Shown in pieces: positions 8,814 through 18,222 of a stretch of 64,000 nt of DNA (positions within the stretch are counted from its first letter, which is position 1; every line of letters begins with the position of its first letter). The translations under genes and the position numbers were made by a program. The DNA is from Actinoplanes sp. KI2 (GTDB taxonomy: Bacteria; Actinomycetota; Actinomycetes; Mycobacteriales; Micromonosporaceae). The notes under the pieces are model-generated. The model had not been told where the DNA came from. It made no database searches and saw nothing but the letters and a program-made list of their open reading frames with translations. The DNA lies in NCBI RefSeq assembly GCF_025630775.1, contig NZ_JAOSZE010000002.1, positions 248,001-312,000 on the forward strand, given 5' to 3'.

Positions 8814-9425
8814 ATGGCCACCGATCGGCAGAAGCGGGTGTGGGACGAAGCCGCGCCCCGGTACGACAGGCAGATCGCGTTCCTCGAGCGGCACTGGTTC
8901 GTCGGCGCCCGGGAGTGGGTGTGCGCACGGGCGCAGGGCCGGGTGCTCGAGGTCGCCATCGGCACCGGCCGCAACCTGCCCTTCTACCGCCCCGGCACCA
9001 CGATCACCGGGATCGAGCTGAGCACCGAGATGCTGGCCGTCGCCCGCACCCGGGCCGCCGAGCTCGGCCGGGCCGCCGACCTGCGCGAGGGCGACGCGCA
9101 CCGGCTGCCGTTCGAGGACGGCTCGTTCGACACGGTGGTGTGCGTGCTGTCGCTGTGCACGATCACCGACCCGGCCCGGGCGATCGGCGAGATGAAGCGG
9201 GTGCTGGTGCCGGGCGGCACGCTGCTGCTGGCCGACCACATCCGGAGCAGCTTCGGCCCGCTGCGGGTCGCCCAGCGGCTGGCCGAGCAGGTCACCATCC
9301 GGACCGCCGGGGAGCACTTCACCCGGCGGCAGCTGCCACTCGTACAGGCGCAAGGTTTTGAGATCGTCGAGACCGAGCGGCTCAAGGCCGGCACGGTCGA
9401 GCGCATCCGCGCCCGGAAACCATAG
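8814..9425 (+). CDS. class I SAM-dependent methyltransferase
   Basis: A 203-residue Methyltransf_11-type enzyme. Motif I is LEVAIGTGRNLPFY (about residues 44-57), the acidic ribose-binding residue is in GIELSTEML, and the post-I loop contains REGDAHRLPF. The overall pattern, including LVPGGTLLLADH, is that of UbiE/phosphatidylethanolamine-methyltransferase-like or METTL7-like enzymes. The substrate is unknown. It is divergent from the aminotransferase gene with 159 bases between them. Confidence 0.88.
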   Translation: MATDRQKRVWDEAAPRYDRQIAFLERHWFVGAREWVCARAQGRVLEVAIGTGRNLPFYRPGTTITGIELSTEMLAVARTRAAELGRAADLREGDAHRLPFEDGSFDTVVCVLSLCTITDPARAIGEMKRVLVPGGTLLLADHIRSSFGPLRVAQRLAEQVTIRTAGEHFTRRQLPLVQAQGFEIVETERLKAGTVERIRARKP

Positions 9426-9679
9426 CGATGGTCCGGCGGCGGCCCGGTGGTGTGGTGCTGCGGGCGGACCGGTCGCGGCAACAACAGGACGCGCCCGCAG
9501 CACTTCGGACCGGGCGCCAGGGGCGTACAGTCCAGCGTCGGCCCGCCGAGGGCGGCGGCGGGCGCGACCGGAATCACGTCTCCAGAGCCGGAGCATATGC
9601 CCGGCCACCGCCGGTACACATAGGCCGGACGGGCCTCAGTCTGCTCCCCGCATGTTCCCCCGGTGTTACAGAATGCGCC

Positions 9680-10510
9680 ATGACCTTCTCCATCGTCGCC
9701 CGCTCCGCCGACGGCCTCGCCCACGGTGTCGCGGTGGCCAGTAAGTTCCTCGGGGCCGGCGCCGCCGTGCCGGCCGCACAGGCCGGGGTCGGCGCGGTAG
9801 CCACTCAGTCGTACGCGAATCTCGCCTATCGCCCGCAGGCCCTTACGCTGCTGCGCACCGGGGTGAGCGCCGCCGGCACCGTGCGGGCGCTGACCGCCGG
9901 GGACGCCGGCCCGGTCGCCCAGCGCCAGGTCGGCGTGGTCGGTTCGGACGGCGCGGGCGCCACGTTCACCGGCGGCGAGTGCCACCCGTGGGCGGGCGGC
10001 ACGGCCGGCGACGGCTACGCGGTGCAGGGCAACATGCTGGCCGGTCCGCAGGTGGTGGACGCGATGCAGGTGGCGTGGCAGGCGTCGGCGGCCGAGGCAC
10101 GCCTGGCGTACCGGCTGCTCGCGGCGCTGCGCGCCGGCGATCTCGCCGGCGGCGACCGCCGGGGACGGCAGAGCGCGGCGCTGCTGGTGGTGGCCGAGGG
10201 CATGGGGTACGGCGGAACCAGCGACGTCTGGGTCGACCTGCGGGTCGACGACCACCTGGACCCGGTCGCCGAACTGACCCGCCTGCTGGACCTGCACACG
10301 CTGTACTTCGAACGACCGGACCCGGCGACGCTGCTGCCGCTCACCGGACCGCTCGCCGACGAGGTCCGGACGCTGCTCGCCGAGGCCGGCCACACCCGGC
10401 CGGACCTGGACGCGGCCCTCGCCGACTGGGCCGGCGTCGAGAACCTGGAGGAACGCCTGGTGGCCGGCGCGATCGACCCTCTGGTGCTGGCTCAGCTGCG
10501 CGGCCGGTAG
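9680..10510 (+). CDS. DUF1028 family protein (Ntn-hydrolase-like fold)
   Basis: A 276-residue protein matching DUF1028: it opens TFSIVARSADGLAHGVAVAS, followed by GAGAAVPAAQAGVGAVATQ and GNMLAGPQVVDAM, the family's conserved blocks. The family resembles Ntn hydrolases in fold but its activity is not established. The ATG at 9680 starts directly at the conserved domain, and the upstream in-frame stretch has no family resemblance. It ends six bases before the convergent chemoreceptor gene, with no room for a separate terminator hairpin. Confidence 0.9.
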   Translation: MTFSIVARSADGLAHGVAVASKFLGAGAAVPAAQAGVGAVATQSYANLAYRPQALTLLRTGVSAAGTVRALTAGDAGPVAQRQVGVVGSDGAGATFTGGECHPWAGGTAGDGYAVQGNMLAGPQVVDAMQVAWQASAAEARLAYRLLAALRAGDLAGGDRRGRQSAALLVVAEGMGYGGTSDVWVDLRVDDHLDPVAELTRLLDLHTLYFERPDPATLLPLTGPLADEVRTLLAEAGHTRPDLDAALADWAGVENLEERLVAGAIDPLVLAQLRGR

Positions 10511-10516
10511 CGGTAC

Positions 10517-12112
10517 CTACATCCGGTACCCGCCGACCAGGCCGCGCAGGTCGGCGGCGAGCTGGGCCAGATCGGCGGCGGCTCGATAGGTCTCCTTGGA
10601 GCCGGTGCTGGTGAGCTCGCTCGACTGCGCGACGCGGGTGACCCGACCGGAGATCTCGGTCGAGCTGGTGGCGGCCTCGTTGACGCTGCGGCGGATCTCC
10701 TCCGACGTGGTGGTCTGCTGCTCGACGGCGGCGGCGACGGCGTTCTGGTTCTCACTGATCTGGCCGATGACCGTGGTGATCTTGCCGATGCTGGTCATGG
10801 CGTCGGCCATGCCGTCCTGGATGGTGTTGATGAGCGTGGTGATGTCGTCGGTGGCCTTCGCCGTCTCCTGGGCGAGCTCCTTCACCTCGCCGGCCACGAC
10901 GGCGAAGCCCTTGCCGGCTTCTCCGGCGCGAGCGGCCTCGATGGTCGCATTGAGCGCGAGCAGGTTCGTCTGCTCGGCGATCGAGTTGATCAGCTTGACG
11001 ACCTCGCCGATCTGAGCCGAGGACTCGCCGAGCCTGGTGACCGTCCGGTGGGTCTGGCCGGCCACCTCGACGGCGGTGGAGGCGATCTGGGCCCCTTCGC
11101 CGGCCGCCCGGGCGATCTCGTTGATCGAGGAGCCCATCTGCGCGCTGCCGGTGGCGGCCGTCGAGACGTTGGACGAGACCTGCTCGGCGGCCGCGGAGAC
11201 GGCCAAGGCCTGCTCGGAGGTGTCGAGGGCGCCCTGGCTCATCTGCTCGCTCACGGTCAGCAGTTGGCTGGACGCGGACGCCACCGCATCGGCCTTGGCG
11301 CTGATGCTGGAGACGCTGTCGCGCAGGCTCGTCAGGAAGTGGTCGACCGCGGCGCCCATCCGGCCCATCTCGTCGTCCCCGCGCACGGTGATCTCCGGGG
11401 TCAGATCGCCGGTGGCCGCGGCCTCCAGGACGGTCAGGATCTTCGTGCCCTTCCGCAGGGTCCGGCGCACGACGTACCGGACGAACAGGCCGGCCGCGGG
11501 GACGCAGATCACCCCGACCACCAGGAGGAACAACAGCTGCCGCTGGGCCCGCGAGGTGTTCTTGCCGGCCTGGTTCATCACCGTGTCGGCGAAGCCGCTG
11601 ACCGCCTCGGTGACCTCGTCGAAGCGCGGGTCATAGGCGTCCTGCGCGTCGGCGACCGCGGAGATCTTCTCGGCCACGGCGTCCGGGGAGCCACCGCTGG
11701 TGATCAGGTCGGCCACCGCCTTGGCGGCCTGCAGGTACGCGTCCAGCGGGGCGGCGACCGCCTCGAAGGCCTGCTCCACCTGGGCGCCGGCGCCCGCATC
11801 GGCCAGCAGCTCCCGGTTTTCCGCGGTGAGCGTACGCATCTGATCCTCGCGCTCGGACAGGTCGTCCAGCAGCTCCTGACGGTCGTCCGCCGCTGCCGTG
11901 CTCGCCGCCTGCAGGTCGTACTGGATCGCGTAGTTGGCACCGTCGATCTCGCCCTGGTTGGCCAGGACCGTACGGACGAGCCCCATGTGGTTGAGACGGC
12001 CGTGCAGGTCCTTCATCGAAGACCAGCCGACCAGGCCGACGACACCCGTGATCAGTAGACTGAAGATCGTCAATGCAACGATCCTCGCGCTGATCGAGTT
12101 GAGCCGTCGCAT
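10517..12112 (-). CDS. methyl-accepting chemotaxis protein
   Basis: A 531-residue transmembrane chemoreceptor. TM1 is at about residues 12-32, an extracytoplasmic four-helix-bundle-like sensor follows to about 190, and TM2 ([19 protein letters not shown]) is near 196-215. A HAMP domain and a long signalling coiled coil complete it, with the conserved hairpin tip [20 protein letters not shown] and [15 protein letters not shown]. There is no C-terminal CheR-docking pentapeptide. MCPs control CheA, so the organism is expected to have motile cells or zoospores, as Actinoplanes does. No che gene is adjacent. The ligand is unknown. Confidence 0.95.
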   Translation of the reverse strand: MRRLNSISARIVALTIFSLLITGVVGLVGWSSMKDLHGRLNHMGLVRTVLANQGEIDGANYAIQYDLQAASTAAADDRQELLDDLSEREDQMRTLTAENRELLADAGAGAQVEQAFEAVAAPLDAYLQAAKAVADLITSGGSPDAVAEKISAVADAQDAYDPRFDEVTEAVSGFADTVMNQAGKNTSRAQRQLLFLLVVGVICVPAAGLFVRYVVRRTLRKGTKILTVLEAAATGDLTPEITVRGDDEMGRMGAAVDHFLTSLRDSVSSISAKADAVASASSQLLTVSEQMSQGALDTSEQALAVSAAAEQVSSNVSTAATGSAQMGSSINEIARAAGEGAQIASTAVEVAGQTHRTVTRLGESSAQIGEVVKLINSIAEQTNLLALNATIEAARAGEAGKGFAVVAGEVKELAQETAKATDDITTLINTIQDGMADAMTSIGKITTVIGQISENQNAVAAAVEQQTTTSEEIRRSVNEAATSSTEISGRVTRVAQSSELTSTGSKETYRAAADLAQLAADLRGLVGGYRM

Positions 12113-12361
12113 ATGCGTCTCCCTTGACCGTCACCTATGCATCGGCCACCAATCGGACAGCAGGACCCCGACATGAGAGTTCGTGTCCACCCGAACACAG
12201 TCGCTGCGCACCAGCTCGCTACGCAAAGACACTCTTCACCGTTCGCCCGCCATGTCGCGATCATGAAGGAGGGGCGTTCGGAGCGAACGGAAGCTCCACG
12301 GGCTTCGTCCGCCGCGCCTCGAGCATGGCAAGTTCGCGTGTCATCGACAGCGTCCGGCCGG

Positions 12362-13126
12362 TCAGATTCGGCCGAGGAGGATCGCGGCGGCGGTGGCGAG
12401 CAGGGCGGTTGCCAGGAGCAGGCTGACGAGCTGTGCGGGCGGGACCGCGGGGCGTCCGGTCAGGCGGCGTACCACCGGGCCGTCGAGGGCGGCAAGAACC
12501 TCGATCGCGCGTACGGCGTTGCCGCGGCCCGGTGTGAGCCGTACGAGGTCGCCGGAGGTGAGGGCGCCCGCCGGAAGAGAGCCGTGCAGCCGGTAGGGCC
12601 GGGTGGTCGCGTCGTTCGCGCGCAGCGTGAAGTGGTGGACGGTCGCGGCGGCGCGCCGATCCCACCGGTCGAGAAGGACTGCGGCGGCCAGGAAGGCGAG
12701 CGGCATCGCCACGCCGGCCAGGAGCACGACGGGGTGCGCGCGGTCGCTGAGCAGGTGGCCGATCGTGCCGGCCAGGGTGAGCACGGCCGTGACGGCGACC
12801 GCGACCAGGCCGGGCTCGGCGCGGCCCGGAAGCGGCTCCCGAGCGGACCGGACCGGGCCGGCGATCAGGCCAACGCGGTTGTCCGGGGCCGCGCCGGCCG
12901 GCGAGCGGGCGCCCGGCGGGGTCGGTCCGGCCGGCGGCGGGGTTGGTCCGGCCGGCGGCAGGGCTCCGGCCGGCGGCGGGGCTCCGGCCTGCGGCGGAGC
13001 TCCGGCCGGTGGCGGGCGGCGGCCGGTCTCGGCCGCGGGGTTCGGGTGGGCGAGCCGGCGGCGTGGGGTCACCGGCTCGCCGGTGGGTCTGGGCAGCGCC
13101 CAGGGTGGCGTCTCCTCGGCCGGCAT
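12362..13126 (-). CDS. proline-rich membrane protein, last gene of the AAA-ATPase operon
   Basis: A 254-residue protein that starts at ATG 13126, overlapping the stop of the gene before it (TGATG), so the two are translationally coupled. The first 100 residues are a low-complexity Pro/Ala/Gly region (repeated PPPAGA/PPAGPT). Two transmembrane segments follow at about 130-150 and 157-178, then a soluble stretch that reads like a small beta domain (LPAGALTSGDLVRLTPGRGN), and a C-terminal transmembrane helix (QLVSLLLATALLATAAAILLG). I recognise no family. Its Pro-rich arm is similar in style to that of the neighbouring gene, which suggests both project past a common barrier or bind the same partner. 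Confidence 0.75.
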   Translation of the reverse strand: MPAEETPPWALPRPTGEPVTPRRRLAHPNPAAETGRRPPPAGAPPQAGAPPPAGALPPAGPTPPPAGPTPPGARSPAGAAPDNRVGLIAGPVRSAREPLPGRAEPGLVAVAVTAVLTLAGTIGHLLSDRAHPVVLLAGVAMPLAFLAAAVLLDRWDRRAAATVHHFTLRANDATTRPYRLHGSLPAGALTSGDLVRLTPGRGNAVRAIEVLAALDGPVVRRLTGRPAVPPAQLVSLLLATALLATAAAILLGRI

Positions 13127-14136
13127 CAGGGTTCCAGTCGGCGGACCGCGCACTGGTCGGCCAGCTCGTCGGCGGTCAGGTCGCCGAACTGGGCGTTGCA
13201 CCAGTCCACAACGGACTGCGCAGAGGGGAAGTCGCCGAGCGCGAACGTCACCCAGAGGAAATGGCCGTCCTTGATCTGGTGCTTGCCGTAGTCGGTGCTC
13301 TTCAGCAGCACCACGGGGTGGTCGGTGCTGCCGTGGGAGTCGCGCAGCCGCTCGAACTCGGCCAGGATGTCGGCCGCCTGGAACGTGTGCGAGCCCGAGT
13401 CGGTGGTCTGCAGCGAGTCGGTGATGCCCGGATACTTCGAGGCGATCTGGGCGGCGTATTGGCCGTCGAACGAGACCGACGACCGATCCTGGGCGTAGTA
13501 GGTTTCCAGCTGCGCGATCGGGTCGACGGTCGACTCGCCGGTGGGATCGGTGGTCGGCTCATCGGCGGGATCGGTGGTCGACTCGTCGACCGGGTCGGTG
13601 GCCGGCTCGTCGGCGGGGTCGGTGGCCGGATCGGTGGTCGTGACCGCGACCGGGTCGGCCGACGACGCGCCCGTCCCCGGCGACTTCCCGTTCGCGACCA
13701 CGGCCACGACGACGCCGACGATCAGCAGCAGCACGACGGCGGCGACCGCGATCAGCCCGCCCCCGGACAGCGAGCGGCCGGGCGCCGGCCGGGCGATCTG
13801 CCAGGACAGCGGCGCGCCGCTCGACGTCACCCGCGTCACCGTTGCTTCCGGTGGCGTCGGCCCAGCAGGCGCAGCCACGGCCGGTGCCGGGGACACGGCC
13901 GGCGGCGGCGAAACGCCCGGCGGCGAGGACGCGGCCGGCGGCGGGGACGCGGCCGGCGGCGGCGAAACGCCCGGCGGCGGGGACGCGGCCGGCGGCGGCG
14001 AAACGCCCGGCGGCGGGGACGCGGCCGGCGGCGGCGAAACGCCCGGCGGCGGGGACGCGCCCGACGGCGGGGCCGGCGCTGCGGAGGTGAGGGAGCCGAG
14101 ATTCCACAATCCGGCGGGTGGCTCGCGGTCGGTCAT
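13126..14136 (-). CDS. proline-repeat single-pass membrane protein with extracytoplasmic domain
   Basis: A 336-residue protein from ATG 14136, five bases after the stop of the AAA ATPase gene. Residues 20-85 are tandem Pro/Ala/Ser repeats (PPPGVSPPPAAS), a TM lies at about 125-145 (LIAVAAVVLLLIVGVVVAVV), an acidic Asp/Thr/Glu-rich linker with DPADEPATDPVDES-type repeats follows, and the C-terminal 110 residues form a globular domain containing two cysteines (VDWCNAQFG, ADQCAVRR). The N-terminus is cytoplasmic, so the Pro repeats face the ATPase and the small domain is outside. Function unknown. Confidence 0.78.
   Translation of the reverse strand: MTDREPPAGLWNLGSLTSAAPAPPSGASPPPGVSPPPAASPPPGVSPPPAASPPPGVSPPPAASPPPAASSPPGVSPPPAVSPAPAVAAPAGPTPPEATVTRVTSSGAPLSWQIARPAPGRSLSGGGLIAVAAVVLLLIVGVVVAVVANGKSPGTGASSADPVAVTTTDPATDPADEPATDPVDESTTDPADEPTTDPTGESTVDPIAQLETYYAQDRSSVSFDGQYAAQIASKYPGITDSLQTTDSGSHTFQAADILAEFERLRDSHGSTDHPVVLLKSTDYGKHQIKDGHFLWVTFALGDFPSAQSVVDWCNAQFGDLTADELADQCAVRRLEP
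13894..14060 (-). repeat. 36-bp in-frame Pro/Ala tandem repeat
   Basis: The cytoplasmic arm of the preceding protein is encoded by nearly identical 36-base units (plus-strand form begins GACGCGGCCGGCGGCGGCG). Several copies are arranged head to tail with one shortened unit. Like other coding repeats here, it is expected to vary in copy number between isolates. Confidence 0.7.
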
Positions 14137-14141
14137 CGGGC

Positions 14142-15698
14142 TCAATCCCCGAACACCACGACACGACGGCTGCGGCTCGCGCCGCCGGGGGCCGACGCGG
14201 CCACCGGCTTGCCGGCCGGCACCGCCCGGTCCCGGCCCCACGCCCGGATCTCCTCGATCTGCTCGGGGTTGGTGCGGCTGAGCGGAAACGTGTTGGCGAA
14301 CGTGTCGAGCACGAACTCCGGCCGCAACGAGTCCGGGCCGTGCAGGAAGAGCTGCTCCCCCACCTCGTGCAGCGCCGACTCGATGTCCGAACCGGCGAAC
14401 CCCTCGGACAGGCCGACCAGCTTGTCGACCAGCTCCGGCGGCGGTTGCCGGCGCACGTAACGCCGGTAGTACATGTCGATGATCTCCTGACGGTCCCCGG
14501 CCTCGGGCAGGTCGACGAAGAACAGCTCGTCGAACCGACCCTTGCGCAGCAGCTCGGGCGGCAGCGCCCGCACGTCGTTGCTGGTCGCCACGACGAACAC
14601 CCGGTGCCGCGACTCCTGCAGCCAGAACAGGAACTGCCCGACCAGTCGCCGGCTCACCCCGGTGCTGTCGTTCTGCCCGGCCAGTCCTTTCTCGATCTCG
14701 TCGATCCAGAGCACGCACGGCGCCACCCGGTCGGCCGTGTCGAGGGCCTCGCGCAGCCGGTTCTCCGACTGGCCGACGTATTGCCCCATGATCGCGCCCA
14801 GGTCGAGGCGATAGAGCGGGAGCCGCCACTCGGCCGAGATGGCCTTGGCCGACAGCGACTTGCCGCAGCCGGGCACGCCGACCAGCAGCACCCCGCGGGG
14901 CGGGCGCAGTTCGGTGCCGCGCAGGTCGGACACCATGATCGCGCGCTTGCGCTGCAGCCACGCGCGCAGGCTGGTGAGGCCGCCGACGGTGGTGTCGGAC
15001 GCCTGGAGCTTGACCCGTTCGAGGCCGGAGAGCGACCCGAAGTGCTTGTCCTTGAACTCGGCCAGCCGTTCGACGTCCGCCTTCTCGACCGAGCCGCGGG
15101 CGACGAGCGTGGCCAGCACGTTGATCGCCGTACCCTCCGGAACGCCGACCAGGAACTCGGCCGCGCGGCGGGCATCGGAGTCCTGCCACGCGATCGGGAC
15201 GACGCCGTGGTGGTCGCGGAGGAAGTCGACGATCACCTCGTACATCTCGTCGGCGTCCGGGAGGTCGAGCGTGACGCTCATGCCGAGCCGTTCCAGGCCG
15301 CTCCACAGTGGTGTGTCGGTGACGAGGATCAGGCTGCCCGAGTTGGCGTCGGCCAGCCGGGCCAGTTCGGCGACGTGCCGGCTGGCCGTGTTGTCGTCGC
15401 TCAGGTCCTCCGGGTCGACCAGGACGACCGTGGCCTGGGCCCGGCTGGTGAACTGTTGCGCGGCGAAGTCCATCGCGCCGGTGAGCGACCGGTCGTCCTG
15501 GGCCGGCGCGTTGGTGCGCAGGTCGCGCAGCCCGGTGGCCCGGGTGTAGATCCAGAACGGGAGGCCGGCCCGGCCGGAGGCGGCCTCCTTCACCAGCCGC
15601 AGCGCCCGGATCTGCTCGATGCTGCGCACCCCGATCACCGGCACCCGGGCCGAGATGTAGCTGTCCAGGTCCCGGAGGGATTCGGCGTAGTTGGTCAT
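14142..15698 (-). CDS. Ycf46-like AAA+ ATPase
   Basis: A 518-residue AAA+ protein. Residues 1-200 are a non-catalytic N-terminal domain that itself resembles a degenerate P-loop fold (TVVLVDPEDL, LILVTDTPLW), as in the Ycf46 family of cyanobacteria and plastids. The AAA core has Walker A GVPGCGKS with Lys280, Walker B VLWIDEIEK with Asp333-Glu334, a sensor-1 Asn in VVATSNDVRALP, and the arginine-finger region RKGRFDELFFVDLP. AAA proteins of this type remodel or unfold partners, usually as hexamers. The start overlaps the end of the previous gene by four bases (ATGA). It is the only predicted enzyme in the operon and so its likely motor. Confidence 0.9.
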   Translation of the reverse strand: MTNYAESLRDLDSYISARVPVIGVRSIEQIRALRLVKEAASGRAGLPFWIYTRATGLRDLRTNAPAQDDRSLTGAMDFAAQQFTSRAQATVVLVDPEDLSDDNTASRHVAELARLADANSGSLILVTDTPLWSGLERLGMSVTLDLPDADEMYEVIVDFLRDHHGVVPIAWQDSDARRAAEFLVGVPEGTAINVLATLVARGSVEKADVERLAEFKDKHFGSLSGLERVKLQASDTTVGGLTSLRAWLQRKRAIMVSDLRGTELRPPRGVLLVGVPGCGKSLSAKAISAEWRLPLYRLDLGAIMGQYVGQSENRLREALDTADRVAPCVLWIDEIEKGLAGQNDSTGVSRRLVGQFLFWLQESRHRVFVVATSNDVRALPPELLRKGRFDELFFVDLPEAGDRQEIIDMYYRRYVRRQPPPELVDKLVGLSEGFAGSDIESALHEVGEQLFLHGPDSLRPEFVLDTFANTFPLSRTNPEQIEEIRAWGRDRAVPAGKPVAASAPGGASRSRRVVVFGD

Positions 15699-16258
15699 GT
15701 CGTGGTCTCCGGTCGTTCGAGGAGCACGCGGCGGCGCGGGCGGTCGACCGGACCGGCGTCCCAGCCGGCTCCGGTGGTGTGCGGTCCGGCGGTGACCGCG
15801 GTGAGCGGGTTGTCGCGGATGGTGCGCAACCGGGCCTCGATCGCGCCGCGCGGCACGCCATCGCGGCGCAGCCGCTGTACCGACTCGTCGAGCTGCCGCT
15901 GCGCCGCCGTGATCTGGTTGTCGACCAGGCCGATCAGCCGCTCTCGGAGGTCGTCCGGCAGCGCCGGCGCCCCGGCCAGTGCGCGGATCGGCGGCAGCCC
16001 CCAGCGCGCGTGGTTGAGGGCGCGGGCGGCCGCGAACTCGTCGCGGGCGCCGCCCAGCTCCCGGGTCAGCGTCTCGCCCCAGGCGACCAGCCGCCGGTCG
16101 AGCGCGCCGGTGATCCGGTCGGTCAGCCGGGCCCAGCTGTCACCGGCGAAGTCGGCCGGCGTCAGCGGGGGCAGCGTCGCCGGGTCGGCGGCCTCACCGG
16201 CCGCCCAGCGCTCGAGGAAACCGGCCCATTCCCGGTACGCCCCTCCGGAACCCCACAT
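15695..16258 (-). CDS. conserved-looking helical protein of unknown function (187 aa)
   Basis: A 187-residue soluble protein, mostly helical with many Ala/Arg/Leu residues, beginning MWGSGGAYREWAGFLERWAA. It contains RLTDRITGALDRRLVAWGE and a central helix QITAAQRQLDESVQRLRRDG that could form a coiled coil. No TM or signal peptide is seen. Its stop overlaps the start of the AAA ATPase by four bases, so its amount is tied to that of the ATPase and it is a good candidate for an adaptor. I do not recognise a family. Confidence 0.75.
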   Translation of the reverse strand: MWGSGGAYREWAGFLERWAAGEAADPATLPPLTPADFAGDSWARLTDRITGALDRRLVAWGETLTRELGGARDEFAAARALNHARWGLPPIRALAGAPALPDDLRERLIGLVDNQITAAQRQLDESVQRLRRDGVPRGAIEARLRTIRDNPLTAVTAGPHTTGAGWDAGPVDRPRRRVLLERPETTT

Positions 16259-16260
16259 GG

Positions 16261-16431
16261 TCAGTCCCGCGCGTGCCGGCGTACGAAAACCTCACCCGGC
16301 GGCAGCGGGTCCCAGGCCGGCAGGTCCGGCACCGGCCGGCGGTTGCGGGCGGTGGCCGGCTCGGCGGCCTTGCGCCGGGCCCACGGGACATCGTCGTCCG
16401 CCATGGGCGCGTTCGGAACCGGTCCGGTCAT
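16261..16431 (-). CDS. small 56-aa protein in the AAA operon
   Basis: A 56-residue, Pro/Arg-rich soluble protein that starts at ATG 16431, one base after the stop of the preceding gene, and ends two bases before the next start. Position and spacing inside the operon argue that it is real in spite of its size. Visible content: an N-terminal acidic stretch (MADDDVPWARRK) and a C-terminal LPAWDPLPPGEVFVRR. No function can be proposed beyond a small accessory or linker protein. Confidence 0.6.
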   Translation of the reverse strand: MTGPVPNAPMADDDVPWARRKAAEPATARNRRPVPDLPAWDPLPPGEVFVRRHARD

Positions 16432-16432
16432 C

Positions 16433-18205
16433 TCAGGCTCCCCTCTGCGCGCCGCCGCCGACGACGCGTCGCTCGTACGGCGTGGCATTGCTCCCCGCGG
16501 TCGCGAGGTCGGCGATCAGCGCCCGCACCGCGGATTCCTGCCGATCGGCCTGCTGGAAGGCGGTGGTCCAGTCGATCACCTCGGCGCCGGCCGCCCGGAG
16601 CTGCTGGATCGAGTCCTGCTTGGCCTTCTCCAGGAAGGTGCGCGCCTCCTGCTGGACCTGGGCCGCTTTCTGGGACTGGGCGTAGAGCACGCCGCCCCAG
16701 ATGCCGGCCGCGATCAGCGCGAAGATGATGAGGACGGGCGACGTGTTGGCGCCGCAGATCGTGCCGACCACGGCGACCGCGATCGGGCCGATCAGGTTGG
16801 CACCCCATTTGTAGGCGAGTCCGTCGATGAACGGCTGCGCGGCCCGGTTCCAGTGCTGGTTGAGGTCCGCCTCGAGGTGCTCCATCGGGCGGGTGAACGA
16901 ACCGGCCCACCGGGGCAGCTGGAACACCCGGCCGGCCGCGTTGTGGCTGCCCTCGAAGACCGCCTCGACGTTCTGCGGCAGCGCGGCGCGATACTCCGCG
17001 CTGTACGCCGCGTGGGCCCGGGAGAACCAGTCGTGGCAGGACGAGACGGCGGTGCGCTGGGTGGCCCGGCTGACCCCGAGCTTGCCGGGGTTGAGCGCGG
17101 CCTCGGACTGGATGGTCAGGTAGTCGAGGGTCTTGTCGAGGGCCAGCAGGTCCGTCTCGAGCGCCCGCTGCGCCGCGGCCCGGTCGCCGTTGTGCTCCAC
17201 GATGGCCGCGAACTCGGCGTGCTGGCGGCGCAGCGGCAGCTCCTCGTCGTCGTAGCCGCGGACCAGGCTGTCGAGGATGTCGTCGACCAGATCCTCCAGC
17301 CGGTCCGGCGCGGTGATCTCCTCGTTCGCCATGGCGGAGTACGTGGCGATCAGCCGGTCGTGCGCGGCGGCCCGGCCGAGCCCGGCGTCCATCAGTGGCC
17401 ACTGCGGCGACACCTCGGCCAGCCGGGGGAAGCGGGCCGCCGACGACGGGCCGACATAGCGCTCCAGCTCCTGCCGCCAGCGGGCGACCTGGGCCGCCTG
17501 GGCGCTCTCGTCGTTGAGCAGGTGCTCCCGCCAGATGTCCAGCCGCTCGGCGATCATGTGGACGCCGGCCGGGCCGAACGCCCCTTGCGACACGCACTCC
17601 AGCACCATCGCGAACTCGCGGCCGAGCGACGCCGGGTCGAGCGCGGCCAGGTAGTGCCGCAGCCAGCGCAGCGAGCTGTCGCCCCGGCCCTGACGGCGCA
17701 GCAGCAGCGCCAGGAACAGGGCGGTGTGCCGGGGCGAGCGCCTGGTCGCGTCGGCGATCGCCCGCTCGCAGGTCGCCGGGTCGTCGGACCACCAGGCGCG
17801 CATGGCGACCAGCACCGGCGCGAGCCAGTAGCCGGGGGTCTCCATCACCAGTTGCTCGCTGACCCCGCGCACCTGGCTGTCCGAGATGAGCCCCCGGTCG
17901 AACCCCTCGAGGATGCCGAGCGCCACCCGGCGTACGACGTTGTAGTGGCCGTACTGGTTCTGCAGCTTCTGCTCGACCCCGACGATCTCGGTGGTGGCCC
18001 GCTGCACGTTGCCGGCCCGCTCGTTCTCCAGCCGGAACGCGGCGATCTCGCGGGCCAGGTCGGCCAGCTGGGTCATCGTCTCCTCGGTGCGCTGGCCGAC
18101 GTGTGCGACCTGGGCACTGACCTGCCGGACACCCACGTCCAGCGTGTCGACCTTGGTGAGGACCCGGTCGACCTTGTTGTTCAATGCGCTGTCGTAATCA
18201 GCCAT
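16433..18205 (-). CDS. large coiled-coil, helical-repeat, membrane-tail protein of unknown function
   Basis: A 590-residue protein. Residues 5-75 look like a coiled coil (VDRVLTKVDTLDVGVRQVSA and QLADLAREIAAFRLENER). Residues 80-440 are helical and TPR-like without a clean repeat signature. Two adjacent hydrophobic segments at about 480-520 (IGPIAVAVVGTICG and PVLIIFALIAAGIWGGVLY) form a membrane hairpin, and the last 60 residues are again helical (QQEARTFLEKAKQDSIQQLR). The ATG at 18205 (MADYDSALNNK) is chosen because the upstream in-frame extension is only the shadow of the next gene. It may be the scaffold that brings the AAA ATPase to the membrane. Confidence 0.8.
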   Translation of the reverse strand: MADYDSALNNKVDRVLTKVDTLDVGVRQVSAQVAHVGQRTEETMTQLADLAREIAAFRLENERAGNVQRATTEIVGVEQKLQNQYGHYNVVRRVALGILEGFDRGLISDSQVRGVSEQLVMETPGYWLAPVLVAMRAWWSDDPATCERAIADATRRSPRHTALFLALLLRRQGRGDSSLRWLRHYLAALDPASLGREFAMVLECVSQGAFGPAGVHMIAERLDIWREHLLNDESAQAAQVARWRQELERYVGPSSAARFPRLAEVSPQWPLMDAGLGRAAAHDRLIATYSAMANEEITAPDRLEDLVDDILDSLVRGYDDEELPLRRQHAEFAAIVEHNGDRAAAQRALETDLLALDKTLDYLTIQSEAALNPGKLGVSRATQRTAVSSCHDWFSRAHAAYSAEYRAALPQNVEAVFEGSHNAAGRVFQLPRWAGSFTRPMEHLEADLNQHWNRAAQPFIDGLAYKWGANLIGPIAVAVVGTICGANTSPVLIIFALIAAGIWGGVLYAQSQKAAQVQQEARTFLEKAKQDSIQQLRAAGAEVIDWTTAFQQADRQESAVRALIADLATAGSNATPYERRVVGGGAQRGA

Positions 18206-18222
18206 CTGCTTCTGCTGACCTT